64,000 nucleotides of DNA from Ailanthus altissimus (lineage: Eukaryota; Streptophyta; Magnoliopsida; Sapindales; Simaroubaceae): positions 2,802,501 to 2,866,500 of the forward strand of contig OX327696.1 of the NCBI GenBank assembly GCA_946807835.1, read 5' to 3'. This document shows positions 21,266-33,230 of the stretch, one piece after another (position 1 is the first letter of the stretch; each line of letters opens with the position of its first letter). The notes below the pieces were generated by a model, which saw only the letters and a list, made by a program, of their open reading frames with translations, did not search any database and was not told the origin of the DNA. Position numbers and translations under genes: made by a program.

Positions 21266-23233
21266 TCTTAACGTATTTTAGGGTGTATGTATGTGATTGT
21301 GTATATATTGATAAACTAAAATTATGCATCATATACATGAATTTGGCAGCGAAATTTATCAAGTAATCAACATATACACATGTAATTCAATTCTTAACAA
21401 CTTAAGAATACAGAAACATACCTTTGAAGACCTCCGATGAAGATTTCTAATTCCTGATATCCTTACTCAAAGTTTGAGCTCACCTTAAAGTGCACTCTTG
21501 TCCAATTCTAGTTCACAACTATCTGGTGGGATTGTGAAGCTAGAATAGCAGCAATATGATCTCCAGCAACAAAGTTTTGATTCTAGAAAGAAAAATATAA
21601 AGGATTTATTTTTCTTTCTCCTTTGGTTTTTCTTACAAATCTTTGTTCTTTGAAAAACTCTCTCAAAACCAACTCTTCTTTTTCTTCTCAACACTTGCAC
21701 AAATTTTCATTCAATCTCATGTTAACACAATTGAAACTCAACCATATTTAGTGGTTACAACACTTCACAAGTGCTCCACCAAAATTAGATTAAGTGGCCA
21801 ACTACCAAAATAATTTTTTGTGGCCATTTTAATGGTCTAATAAAATTAACCATTAATCACAAAATGGTGCTCCACTAAATTTAGTTTATGTTTCTCAAAT
21901 TAGGTATGTCTTCCATTTAGGAATAAAATAACAAATAAATAAAATTATATTTTATTTATTTAAATAACATTTATTTAATTACTCAAAAATTATTTGAATA
22001 ATTAATATTTACCTTATTTGATTTTACTAACATGGTAAATAGTTGAATTCATGGTAAAACAATTCATATAATAATATTGTGCCACTTATTAATATCTAAT
22101 TAGTTAATAATTCTTGTCAACTAATTAAATAATATACTTAACATTTAAGTTTAAACAAGTGCACAACCCGAGGAACCCCGAAACATATTTTTGGTTTGCT
22201 GGAATTTCTAGGATGGAACTGTTCAATCCATTATGCTGCCCCAGTGCACAGTGAGTGCACTTCATATTGTGAGACTCTCTAGGTCTACGCTCGACCTAGA
22301 GAGTCTCACAATAGTATTTCAATAAATAATATTCCCAAACACTTTTGTAATATTATTTATCCCTAGGGTTAAACTCTTCTCCCTGGAATTATTGGTTATG
22401 GCCATAAGACTTTCTAAAATACAATCTATAGAGTATTAGGATATAATACTCACCCAAATGAGTTGATGGATCCCATATCTATGCACACTGAACTCCGTGA
22501 GCATACCCAGCGATTAGACCATGAAAGGTTTCTGACATGTGTGGAACCAAAGTATAGTGGATCACTTACAAGGCCACCGTGGCACTCAGGTCAAAGGACC
22601 ACGAATACTACTCAACTCGAAAAATCCTCCATTGACGGCTTTATGGGATGTCTATTGGAGATCTTTATGAGTTTTTTTAGTATTTAGTCCTTACTGAATA
22701 CCTGTATCTCTATACGAGTTTCTACTAAACTCATGGTTTGCTAAGATTAACTATCTAGACCATCCAGATATACACATACACTAATCTATATATTTGTTAA
22801 GGTATTCACTGACAGACCTGCATCAGTGAAAATAGATCAAGAACATAATATTTGAGAACATATTTGCATAATGACATTTCCTAGCACTATTTGCAACTCT
22901 TTGTAATTATGTCATTACTAATATATTCTGAGCTCTTTGTCCCATTTCAGACAAGACTCTAACTCTTTAGATATCACTGACTCTTATAACCTGGCAACTC
23001 TTATCAATGCCAACTCTTAGCATTTATAACTCTCAGCGTTGCTAATTCTTAGCACTGATCTAAACTCATTTAGACCAGATCTGAAGTCTTTCAGATCGTA
23101 TAATGTTTGAAACGTTACAAGCATCTTACCATATATTAATATAATTAGCGATTTATTGAAATAATAACACTAGTATAAATATAAAACAAATATTCATACA
23201 TAATGGGATGGAACGTAAGCACAAATTCCAACA
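21266..23233 (-). repeat. Element E 3' LTR
   Basis: 1968 bp, direct repeat of 29854-32013. Read on the minus strand it starts TGTTGGAATTTGTG after the purine tract and ends near TACGTTAAGA, where the expected terminal CA is mutated. Relative to the 5' LTR it has lost about 190 bp (partner region about 30882-31088), replaced by an inverted copy of adjacent bases (see 22266-22312). Confidence 0.9.
22266..22312. repeat. 20-bp snap-back inverted repeat in one LTR only
   Basis: ATTGTGAGACTCTCTAGGTC (22266-22285), a 7-nt loop TACGCTC, then its perfect complement (22293-22312). The 5' LTR has the first arm and loop (about 30855-30881) but continues into about 200 bp of unrelated sequence instead of the second arm. 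A fold-back synthesis or template-switch event is the simplest reading. Confidence 0.85.
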
Positions 23234-25784
23234 ACTCCCACTTGCTTTAGTGCCATTCACGATGGTATCTAATGCCCATTGACTTCACATGTCTTTCAAA
23301 TACTTTTGGAGTTAAGGCTTTGGTAAGTGGGTCCGATACATTATTTATAGAAACTACTCTACAAACTATTACATCTCCTCTAGCCAAGATTTCTCTAATG
23401 AAATGGTATTTTCTTTCCACATGCTTAGACTTTTGGTGTGGTATCGACTCTTTTGTGCTATGGCTCCGTTGTTGTCATAAAACAATGGTATAGGATCCAT
23501 TGCACTTGAAACTATTCCAAGTTCAGCGATAAATTTCTGTATCCACACTGCTTCTTTTGCTGCTTCTGAGGCCGTAATATATTCTGCCTCTATTGTGGAA
23601 TAAGCTGTGGAGCGACTGTTTGTTGCTCTTTCAACTAACTACAGCACCGTTGAGAATGAACACATATCCAAATGTAGACTTTTTATCATCTAGATCAGAC
23701 TGAAAGTCTGAATCTGTGTATCCTCTCACTTGTAAGTCACTTTCTCCATATATCAGAAACTTGTCCTTAGTACCTTTAAGATATTTGAGGACATGTTTCA
23801 CAACCATCCAATGACCTTCATCTAGATCAGACTGATATCGGCTTATAACACTTAAAGTTGTACTGATGTCAGGTCTCGTACACATCATGGCATACATCAA
23901 GCTTTCTACAGCTGATGCATATGGTATGTTAGACATTCTAACCTTTTCATCTTCACTTTGAGGACACATCTTCCTCGAAAGATGAATGCCATGTCTAAAA
24001 GGTATATTAACTATCTTACAGTTACTAAAACTATACCTTTCTAAAACATTGTCTATGTATGATAATTGAGAGAGTCCTATAAGCCTCCTAGCTCTATCTC
24101 TATAAAGCTTTATACCTATTATATAAGAAGCCTCTCCCAAATCCTTCATGGAGAAATTCTTACTTAGGTAACTTTTGACTGATTGCAACATACCAATATC
24201 ATTTCCAATAATGAGCATGTCATCCACATATAGAACCAAGAAGACTACCATGTTCCCACTGTTCTTTCTATACACAAAAGATTCTTCTTCGTTCTTGATG
24301 AAACAAGACCCTCTGATTACTTCATCAAAATGAAGATTCCAACTTCAGGAAGCTTGCTTAAGTCCATAAATAGACCTTTTCATCTTGTATACTAAATTAG
24401 ACGTTTGGCAAGATGTAAAACCTTCCGGTTGTTCCATATAGATTTCTTCTTCAAGATATCCATTTAAGAACGCCGCTTTTACATCCATTTGCCAAATTTC
24501 ATAGTCATAATATGCAGTAATTGCCAGTAAAATTTGAATCGACTTAAGCATTGCTACTGGTGAGAAGGTTTGCTCATAATCGATCCAGATCGTTAAGTAT
24601 AACTTTTCGCCACCAGTCGGGCTTTGAAAGTTTCTACTTTTCCATCAGCCCCACGTTTCCTCTTGTAAATCCAATTACATTCGATAGGAACATTTTCTTC
24701 AAAAAGCTCAACAAAGTCCCAAACTTGATTTTGATACATTGAGTCAATCTCAGATTTCATGGCCTCTTGCCATTTTCCCGAATCAATGTCCAACATCGCC
24801 TCTCTATAAGTTAAAGGATCATTTTTTTCAATTAAGAAAATACCAAGAGCACCTTCAGGTATTGAACCATACCTTTCAAGTGGCCTTGATATCCTTTCTG
24901 ACCTACGTGGAGGGTATGTTAAAGGTATTCTGCTTGATTGAGCATGAGGTTTCATCGTTGGTTCATGTACATCCTGATTGAGTTCATCTAACTCAATCTT
25001 TCTATAATGTCCACGATCTAAGAGAAATTGTTTCTCTAGAAAAGTGGCATTCCGAGCAACGAACACATTTCGTTCCTCGGGATCATAGAACTGGTATCCC
25101 ATTGAATTCTTAGGATATCCAATGAACCGATACTTGTATTCTTTAGGTGCAAGTTTATCCTGTTGCGTAACTTTTACGTAAGCAGGACAACACTAAATCT
25201 TAACATATTTAAGACTTAGTTTTCTTCCATTCCAAATCTCATAAGGAGTATAAGAAACAACTTTCGATGGAACTCTGTTCAATATATGAGTAGCAGTTTC
25301 TAGAGCATAGCCCCATAGATATTCAGAGAGATCAGTGAAGCTCATCTCGATCAAACCATATCTAATAAAGTTCGATTCCTCCTCTCCGAAACACTATTGT
25401 GTTGTGGAGTACCTGGAGGACTATATTGAGCGAGAATTCCATTCTTCTTTAAATAATCCAAAAATTCATTGCTCATGTATTCACCGCCTAGATCTGATCG
25501 AAGGCATTTGATATACATTCTGGTTGGTTTCTCTACTTCAATTCGAAACTCTTTGAACTTTTTAAAAGTTTCTGACTTGTGTTTTATAAGAAACACGTAT
25601 CTAAATCGTGATAGATCATCGATAAAGATTACAAAGTATCGAAAGCCACCGAGTGCAATGTGATTCATTGGACCACATACATCAATATGTATAAGTTCTA
25701 ATAAATCAGTGGCACGGTGTCCAACACCAATAAATAGAGCTTTGGTCATTTTTTCTTGAATACAAGATTCACAAACTGGATAAG
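23234..25784 (-). pseudogene. Element E pol, 3' part: integrase core, RT and RNase H
   Basis: On the minus strand the integrase core runs from 25784: HIDVCGPMNHIALGGFRYFV and SDLGGEYMSNEFLDYLKK, then YSPPGTPQHNSVSERRNRT with the catalytic residues. RT: MKSEIDSMYQNQVWDFVE, WQMDVKAAFLNGYLEEEIY, VYKMKRSIYGLKQAS and LVLYVDDMLIIGND (about 24230), the copia catalytic motif. RNase H follows through IPYASAVESLMYAMMCTRPD and GYTDSDFQSDLDDKKS and ends just before the purine tract. A frameshift lies between integrase and RT (about 25100-25350), with a stop near 24345 and further stops below 23640. Confidence 0.88.
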
Positions 25785-27109
25785 TGATGCGATATTTCTA
25801 TATCTTATAACCAAGTGCAAGTATACACTATCGTATGCAAGTAATAAAGGGACTAATTAGTCGGATGTCGAACCCACAGGGATAATTTCTTCTTTTAAAC
25901 CAATTATTAAAATTATGTCTTCTTAATAATTATTCAGAAAAATAAAAATCTAAGAATGAATGTAGAAAATATAAAAGTAAAAACACAATGCAAAGATAAT
26001 AGGGTAACGGCAACGTAGAAAAAACCTAGGATTAATATTATCCCTCAATATGCTTTTTAATGATTAATCTTCTAATATTTAACTCACTTAGTCTTTATTA
26101 TTGATCAAGACACTAATGTAATCACAAGCCTCTTCCAAGGTCCTGCAAGTATACCTTGGTTTACCAAATACCTATATTCCTATGGTACTGTAATAAACTA
26201 AGATTCATTAAGATTAGGTCTTATTGATCATACATGCCAAGTAGGTATATTATTATCATAAATTGAAACTTGCATATACAACATTGAATGTTCCTCTACA
26301 ATCATGCATCAAATTACCTAGGTCTAAATATAATGATTCCTCTTCCGAGTTTATCAAAATATTACCAACTCATTCATCATATATTGGCCAGATATATTAA
26401 AGCATTAAACACAAGTAATTTAAATAATAAATGACTAAGTTTATTAAATATTAAAAAGATATGACAATTAATCGCACATATTGAGTTCAAATATTAACTC
26501 TAGAAAATAAGTTTAGTTTATAGCTACAAGAGAATCACAGCAATAAAAATAAAAATAAAACATGATACAATCAATTGCAAACCGATGTAGACGTCGAATT
26601 GCTCTTGATTGATATTGCTCTAGATTCTTGGTGCTCTTGAACTGCTCTAAATTCTCTTTAGGTTGATCTAGGTTCTTCTCCGGTCTCCTTTTTACGTTTG
26701 GGGTCGAGTGGCCTTTTATAGGGTTTGATTTGAACTTGAAAAACTAATTTTTGGTCACACTAAGATTCGCACTACTGCTGAGGCGCTGCATGAAAATGGC
26801 TTCACCGTTGGAGCGGTGGGATTATAATGCTGAAGCGTCGCTAGAGCGGTGATGTTTTGGCGCTGGGGCGCCAGATGCGACTTCAACAAGTCGTATTTCT
26901 TATTTTGATCACTATTCCAGAGCTGGGGCGGTAATCCTAGTGGCGCTGGCGATGGACACATACTTTGAAAACTTTGCATTTTAGTCCCTGTTTTCGTTTA
27001 AGTCCCTATAAATAACAATAATTCACATAAATAGTCATCTATTCTCATAAAATCATAAATTATCAATAATAAAAACATGAGAAAATATATAACAATTTTG
27101 CCCTTATCA
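25785..27109 (-). repeat. Athila-type solo LTR nested in element E
   Basis: 1325 bp starting TGATGCGATA and ending CCCTTATCA, flanked by the 5-bp duplication ATAAG (25780-25784 and 27110-27114). Removing it and one ATAAG rejoins the copia GAG-pre-integrase region to the integrase core in the same frame. Its start (AACCAAGTGCAAG, GTAATAAAG, CCCACAGGGA) resembles the terminal part of the element A LTR (CCCAAGTGCAGG, GTAATAAA, CCACAGGGA), so it derives from a related family by LTR-LTR recombination. Minus orientation is inferred from that match. A TATA box (minus TATAAAAGG) is at 26712-26720. GC-rich repeats of a GGCGCTG type occupy about 26770-26955. Confidence 0.9.
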
Positions 27110-27630
27110 ATAAGGCTCTATAGTCAGATCAGGTATCTGACCATCCTTAACTAGACGGGTTAGACGTCTCACACCTATATGATCTAATCTCATATGCCAC
27201 AATTCTGTATCATTTAAAGTTCCTGATTTATTATTAGCATTCACCTGTACATTCATGACATTTCCTACTGTATCCAATATATAATGCCCATTAATCAACT
27301 GACATTCAGCTAAAAAAATATTATCCAAATCATACAAACATAAAGAACGGTTCTGTACAAACATATGATATCCTTCACTGTCCAACACAGGAATAGAAAT
27401 AATTTGTCGGATAATATTTGGCACATAATAACAATTATTCAACACAATAATTTTATTACATGGAAGAAGTAAATTAAATCGTCCAATAGCCTTGACCTGT
27501 AGGAAATCTTCATTTCCAACACGAAGCTGTACTTCTCCAGGCTGTAACAGTCTAACTTCCTTCAGACCCTATAACACATTACAGATATGAGAAGGACAAG
27601 CAGTATCTAATACCCAACCAATATTAGCAT
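27110..27630 (-). pseudogene. Element E protease and GAG-pre-integrase region
   Basis: The protease block reads WVLDTACPSHICN at about 27605, where the family has DTGxSxH; the active-site Gly-Cys/Ala region is altered and a stop follows. Then LRVGNEDFLQVKAIGRFNL, VLNNCYYVPNIIRQIISIPV, and the GAG-pre-integrase domain with ELWHMRLDHIGVRRLTRLVK (His of the integrase zinc site). It ends at the solo LTR. Confidence 0.8.
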
Positions 27631-27639
27631 CAAATGCTA

Positions 27640-28513
27640 AAAAAATGTCAATAATAGGTAAGCGCATACCTGATGGTGTCTTCTTAATGGTGGCAAGGTA
27701 TTTTGGGCAGTTTCACTTCCAATGCCCATCCTCGTTGCAATGGAAACATTTTCCTTTTGCTTTATTCTTATGCTGGGGCTTGGATATGTATTGCTTTTGA
27801 GGACCCATTCTGGGTGCATACATTACTTTTCGTTTATACTTCCCTTTGGACTTCTTAAAAGTTTTTTGGGTAGATGATGAAGCACCCTAAACATAGAGGA
27901 CCGAGCCCTCTTTGTTCATATCCTCTTGAGTTGTTCTCAACATGTTATGCAGATTAGCATATGTAGGAGTCAATCCTTACATATTGTGGTTCATAATGAA
28001 CTGGGCAAATGACCCTGGAAGTGACTGGAGAATCAAACTACTCCCCAATCCATTGCTCAGTAAGAGATCCATGGTTTCCAACCTCTCAATAAATGATATC
28101 ATCTTAAGGACATGAGGACTTACTGGACTGCCCTCGGGTAGTCTAGCTTGAAAGAAAGATTTGGCAACCCTATATATCTCAAATTGTGATCGGTCACCAA
28201 ATAACTCTTTCAGGTGGAGCATGATACTCCCAGTACTGTCCATGTAGACATGCTCCCTTTGGAGCTCAGTAGACATAGACCCAAGGATGTAGGATTTGAC
28301 TTTTAACTCGTCATCCAACCATTTTGGATACGTCTCCTTTTCTTCTGGAGAAGCATCATCAGAAACAGCTTGGGGCAGGCATTGATCAATTACATATCCA
28401 AGCTTCTCAGAATCTAGAACTATTCTGAGATTCATAAGCCAGTCAGCATAATTTTCTGCACCTTTGAGTTGGTGCGCATCTAGGATACGAACTAGTGGGT
28501 TGCTTAAAGCCAT
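27640..28513 (-). pseudogene. Element E gag
   Basis: ATG at 28513 (MALSNPLVRILDAHQLKGAE). Open for 178 codons: NYADWLMNLRIVLDSEKLGY, LKELFGDRSQFEIYRVAKSF, LQSLPGSFAQFIMNHNM, then TAG at 27977. The same frame continues to the zinc knuckle CFHCNEDGHWKxNC (CX2CX4HX4C, about 27710-27750) after another stop near 27888. It forms the particle and binds RNA. Apart from these stops the gag is nearly whole. Confidence 0.85.
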
Positions 28514-28735
28514 TTGATCTTGACAACACAAAAGAAAAGATGTTATCAGAATATTTTAATCGCTAATAAATAACATTTTAGATCATGGGTATAACAGTTA
28601 TACATTTTTTTAATCCAGAAAACGCCCTCCCACTATTTTACATAGTCCTTTTAATCTCTCAAACGGAAAAATGATAGTTTTAGATTCTTTAAACTATATA
28701 GTGAGAAGTAGATCCTATTAGCATTTTACTCTGGC

Positions 28736-29028
28736 CTCACGCTGTAGCAATATTGGCATTTGTAAACCCAAAAGGTAGACAACTCTTGTCAATTGCATCT
28801 CATACAACTCTTTTGACTGATCCTAAATACACCTTATACTCACGCTGTAGCGATATTGAATAAGTGTATTCCAGATTAACTTGTCAATCATCAAATATAT
28901 GCTGCCAGTATAGCCCTTATGCTGTAGCAATATTGGGCAATACGTTCACATATATTTCCCTCATCTTATGTTTAATCGGCATAGCCCGAATCACCCCGAT
29001 CAATCTCTCACGCTATAGCAATATTAGG
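28736..29028 (-). repeat. Element E leader: four copies of a 20-nt motif
   Basis: The motif CTCACGCTGTAGCAATATTG (plus strand) occurs at 28736, 28839, about 28917 (5' end changed) and 29007, spaced 78-103 bp, between gag and PBS. No ORF explains it. In the transcript (minus) it is in the 5' leader. Confidence 0.8.
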
Positions 29029-29459
29029 AAAGACCAAAGTGAACCGCCTAATACCGTATTGACAAGACGGATCATTATATAATATTATATTATTTAATCT
29101 GATTTATAAAGATTTTTATTTATTTATTGTTTATAATATTTAATTATTATAATTATTATTACCAATAATAATCATAATAATTTTCGCATCTCATACAAAT
29201 CTAATTCATAATTAGAATATTTATTTATGCAATTACAACTAACTCCCACTAATAGGGCTCCCATTGTAATTAATAAGCATAAGCAAATATATATATATAT
29301 ATTACATTTAATACAATGATATAACAATTATAATTTCATTAAATAAATCTCATATGCAAAATTTTCAAATTGGAGTGTAATATTAGGAATGATCAGCATT
29401 AAAAGTTGAATATTATAACATTATACAATATAATGCTCCCAAAAAGAAATTTGTACCGT

Positions 29460-29740
29460 TTATTTTTTTGGTTTTCAACCTAATGCGTCCTGGGTTTCTG
29501 ACTTATGAACGCCTCGGCGTTCAACACATGAGCGCCCCTGCGTTCATCAATATTAACGCCCCGGCGACAAACACATAAAAGCCCTTGCGTTCCAGAACCG
29601 AAATGCCACAGCATTATACAACCAATGCTCCTGCGTTACCCTCTTAACTCTCCTGCATTCGGTACTTAAAGCCGCGGCGTTCATGTTACTACATGAATGC
29701 CCCAGCGTTAGGTTCGTGACGCCGCAGCGTGCTTTGATAA
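29460..29740 (-). repeat. Element E leader: GC-rich degenerate repeat series
   Basis: About ten degenerate units of the form GCCCCxGCGTT (for example CGCCTCGGCGTT, GCGCCCCTGCGTT, GCCGCGGCGTTC, GCCCCAGCGTT) spaced about 25-30 bp in otherwise AT-rich DNA. A minus-strand ORF (29553-29852) crosses it but is not protein-like. Confidence 0.65.
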
Positions 29741-29839
29741 AAACTATATTTCTACACTTCAACAATGCAATTTTTACAATTTTCAGGCATTCTAAACATT
29801 TCATATAACACTCCAACAACCCATAAATACAATAAACAT

Positions 29840-29851
29840 GCTCTGATACCA
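29840..29851 (-). other. Element E primer binding site (initiator tRNA-Met)
   Basis: Minus strand TGGTATCAGAGC, the perfect complement of the plant tRNA-iMet 3' end, 2 nt after the 5' LTR. Confidence 0.9.
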
Positions 29852-29853
29852 CT

Positions 29854-32013
29854 TGTTAATGTATATTAGGGTGTATTCATGTGATTGTGTACATATTGAA
29901 AAACTAAAATTATGCATCATATACATGAATTTAGCAGCGAAATTTATCAAGTAATCAATATATACACATGTAGTTCAATTCTTAACAACTTAAGAATACA
30001 GAAACATACCTTTGAAGACCTCCGATGAAGATTTCTAATTCCGGATATCCTTACTCAAAGTTTGAGCTCACCTTAAAGTGCACTCTCGTCCAATTCTAGT
30101 TCACAACAATCCGGTGGGATTGTGAAGCTAGAATAGCAGCAATATGATCTCCAGCAACAAAGTTTTGATTCTAGAAAGAAAAATATAAAGGATTTATTTT
30201 TCTTTCTCCTTTGGTTTTTCTTACAAGTCTTTGTTCTTTGAAAAACTCTCTCAAAACCAACTCTTCTTTTTCCTCTCAACACTTGCACGAATTTTCATTC
30301 ACTCTCATGTTAACAAAATTGAAACTCAACCATATTTAGTAGTTACAACACTTCACAAGTGCTCCACCAAAATTAGATTAAGTGGCCAACTACCAAAATA
30401 ATTTTTGGTGGCCATTTTAATGGTGTAATAAAATTAACCATTAATCACAAAATGGTGCTCCACTAAATTTAGTTTACGTTTCTCAAATTAGGTATGTCTT
30501 CCATTTAGGAATAAAATAATAAAAAAATAAAATTATATTTTATTTATTTAAATAACATTTATTTAATTACTCAAAAATTATTTGAATAATTAATATTTAC
30601 CTTATTTGATTTTACTAACATGGTAAATAGTTGAATTCATGGTAAAACAATTCATATAATAATATTGTGCCACTTATTAATATCTAATTAGTTAATAATT
30701 CTTGTCAACTAATTAAATAATATACTTAACATTTAAGTTTAAACAAGTGCACAACCCGAGGAACCCCGAAACATATTTTTGGTTTGCTGAAATTTCTAGG
30801 ATGGAACTGTTCAATCCATTATGCTGCCCCAGTGCACAATGAGTGCACTTTATATTGTGAGACTCTCTAGGTCTACGCTCGAATTATCATATAGAACTCC
30901 TCTATACGTCCGTGAACGATGCCCCATACACATGTTACGGATATTATAAAGCGGCGCGTTAGACCATACAAGTTGAGGTTATAACATATTCATATAATCC
31001 TTCCATCATTTATATCCGAGTAGAGCAGAGACATAGATCAACACCGTCAAATTTCTATATGCCCGACAGAAAGCCTATCTCTAGAATTGTATTTCAATAA
31101 ATAATATTCTCAAACACTTTTGTAATATTATTTATCCCTAGGGTTAAACTCTTTTCACGGGAATTATTGCTTATGGCCATAAGACTTTATGAAATACAAT
31201 CTATAGAGTATTAGGATATAATACTCACTCAAATGAGCTGATGGATCCCATATCTATGCACACCAGACTCTTTGAGCATCAGACCATACCCAATGGTCAG
31301 ACCATGAAAGGTTTCTGACATGTGTGGAACCAAAATATAGTGCATCACTCACAAGCCTACTGTGGCACTCAGGTCAAAGGACCACGAATACTACTCAACT
31401 CGAAAGATCCTCCATTGACGACTTTATAGGATATCTATTGGAGATCTTTGTAAGTCTGTTCAGTATTCAGTCCTTACTGAATACCTGTATCTCTATACGA
31501 GCTTCCACTAAACTTATGGTTTGTTAAAACTAACCATCTGGACCATCCAGATATAGACATACACCAATCTATATATTGTTAAGGTATTCACTGACAGACC
31601 TGCATCAGTGAAGATAGATCAAGAACATAATATTTGAGAACATATTTGCATAATTACATTTCCTAGCACTATTTGCAACTCTTTGTAATTATATCATTAC
31701 TAATATATTCTTAGGTCTTTATCCCATTTTAGACAAGGCTCTAACTCTTTAGATATCGCTGACTCTTATAACCTGGTAACTTTTATCCGTGCTAACTCTT
31801 AGGATTTATAACTCTCAGAGTTGCTAATTCTTAGCACTGATCTAAACTCATTTACACCAGATCTGAACTCTTTCAGATTGTACAATGTCTACAACGTTAC
31901 AAGCATCTTACCATATATAAATATAATTAGCAATTTATTGAAATAATAACACTACTATAAATATGAAATAAATATTCATACATATTGATGGCACGTAACC
32001 ACAAATCCTAACA
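29854..32013 (-). repeat. Element E 5' LTR
   Basis: 2160 bp, beginning TGTTAATGTA and ending ATCCTAACA on the plus strand; followed by the AAAAT target duplication. Longer than its partner by about 190 bp because of the rearrangement in the 3' LTR. Confidence 0.9.
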
Positions 32014-32018
32014 AAAAT

Positions 32019-33230
32019 TACCAGGATACCCTTTAGCCTATGAAGTAGAATCCCAATCCAAATACAAGGGAGAAGTTCAACTCAAACTCAAGCTTCCTTG
32101 GTGTTTTTCCTCTTGTGAAAGGAAAACAAGCAAAAATTGAGAAATGTTTGGATTTTATTACTTCTATGATTTTTCATGATCACATGATATATTTATTATA
32201 TATACTAAAAAGAATGCTTATTCAATCAATTTCTCTCATAAGGAACCCATAAATTGTTAAACAAACAACTATACAAAATAATGCCATTGTAATCCTCAAA
32301 TGGATTGGACTTTGCACACTATATAAACATACAAAATTTACAACTTCAAATCATTAGAAAATATAGAAAAGTACCCTAGAAACACTCTTGAGATCTTTAA
32401 GCAGCCTTTGAGAGCACTTTCTAATAAAAACGATAACCTCTTGCTTGTTAAACACTTCCTACATATAACACTCAATTCTTCTCTCTATTACTGAATTAAG
32501 CGTCAGAGTATTTTTTTTAAAGGAGGACAACCTTATTCTAAAATGCTCTAAAAACTATTCGAAAGGTAGAAGACAAGCCACTCTTTGAATTCTTTCAAAG
32601 ACTCAAGGGTATAAAAGTAAATTATTAAGGTTTCCAAATCTAGGAACTTTAATGGCACTGTTTGAAAGTTGTCAAAAACTTCCTTACTCTAAAACACTAA
32701 ATCCATCTCCAAAACTACCAACATTTCCCACTAAAACAACCGAGAAAACATGACTTCATAATTGAGAAATCTTAATAATTTCGAGAATCCATCTGATGGG
32801 TCCCTTTCCTAAGAACTCGTCGCCTTAAGTAATGAACTCATTCTTGGACTGTCTTCTCTCTTCACAAATCTGATAGAGGAAATAAAAAATTACTGAAATA
32901 AAAACCTAAAGCTCCAGGATAAAATAATGACATTGCAAAAAGATAGGGATGACGGAAACCAAATAGAAGACTTGGTGCAACTTTTGACAAATCCATATAC
33001 TCCCCTTACTGTGACTCAAACCTCTAAGAAAGTTCTTAAGAAGATAGGGTTGAATACCACGACTGATCAAGAGCCTAACCTAAAAATCTCAGGAATTAAA
33101 GAAAGGGAATACATAAAAAGCTCTATTTTGATAGAGGTAAACATATATACGCTCAAAAGAACAAGGCAAAACATGCAAATAACAATTCTGTGACGGTAAA
33201 GAGGATCAATCAGCCCCTTTCACCGATGCC
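32019..33230. other. Non-coding or unrecognised sequence
   Basis: Continuation of the DNA into which element E inserted (junction with 21260). The part to about 32900 could be LTR or leader of the decayed Tat-like element that follows. A plus-strand ORF at 32927-33193 has no recognisable domain. Confidence 0.3.

Larger units (their letters stand above)
21266..32013 (-). mobile_element. Element E: Ty1/copia retrotransposon with TSD and nested solo LTR
   Basis: 10.75 kb including a nested 1.3-kb solo LTR. Both LTRs, initiator-Met PBS, gag, protease, integrase, RT and RNase H occur in copia order on the minus strand. It is flanked by the 5-bp direct repeat AAAAT (21261-21265 and 32014-32018), so the ends are exact. 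The PBS is at 29840-29851 and the polypurine tract AAGTGGGAGT at 23234-23243. Stops and frameshifts, besides the solo LTR, make it defective, but domains are well preserved. Confidence 0.92.

Noticed and set aside
26755..26979. Minus-strand ORF in the solo LTR
   Set aside because: It crosses the GC-rich degenerate repeats of the LTR and has no family resemblance.
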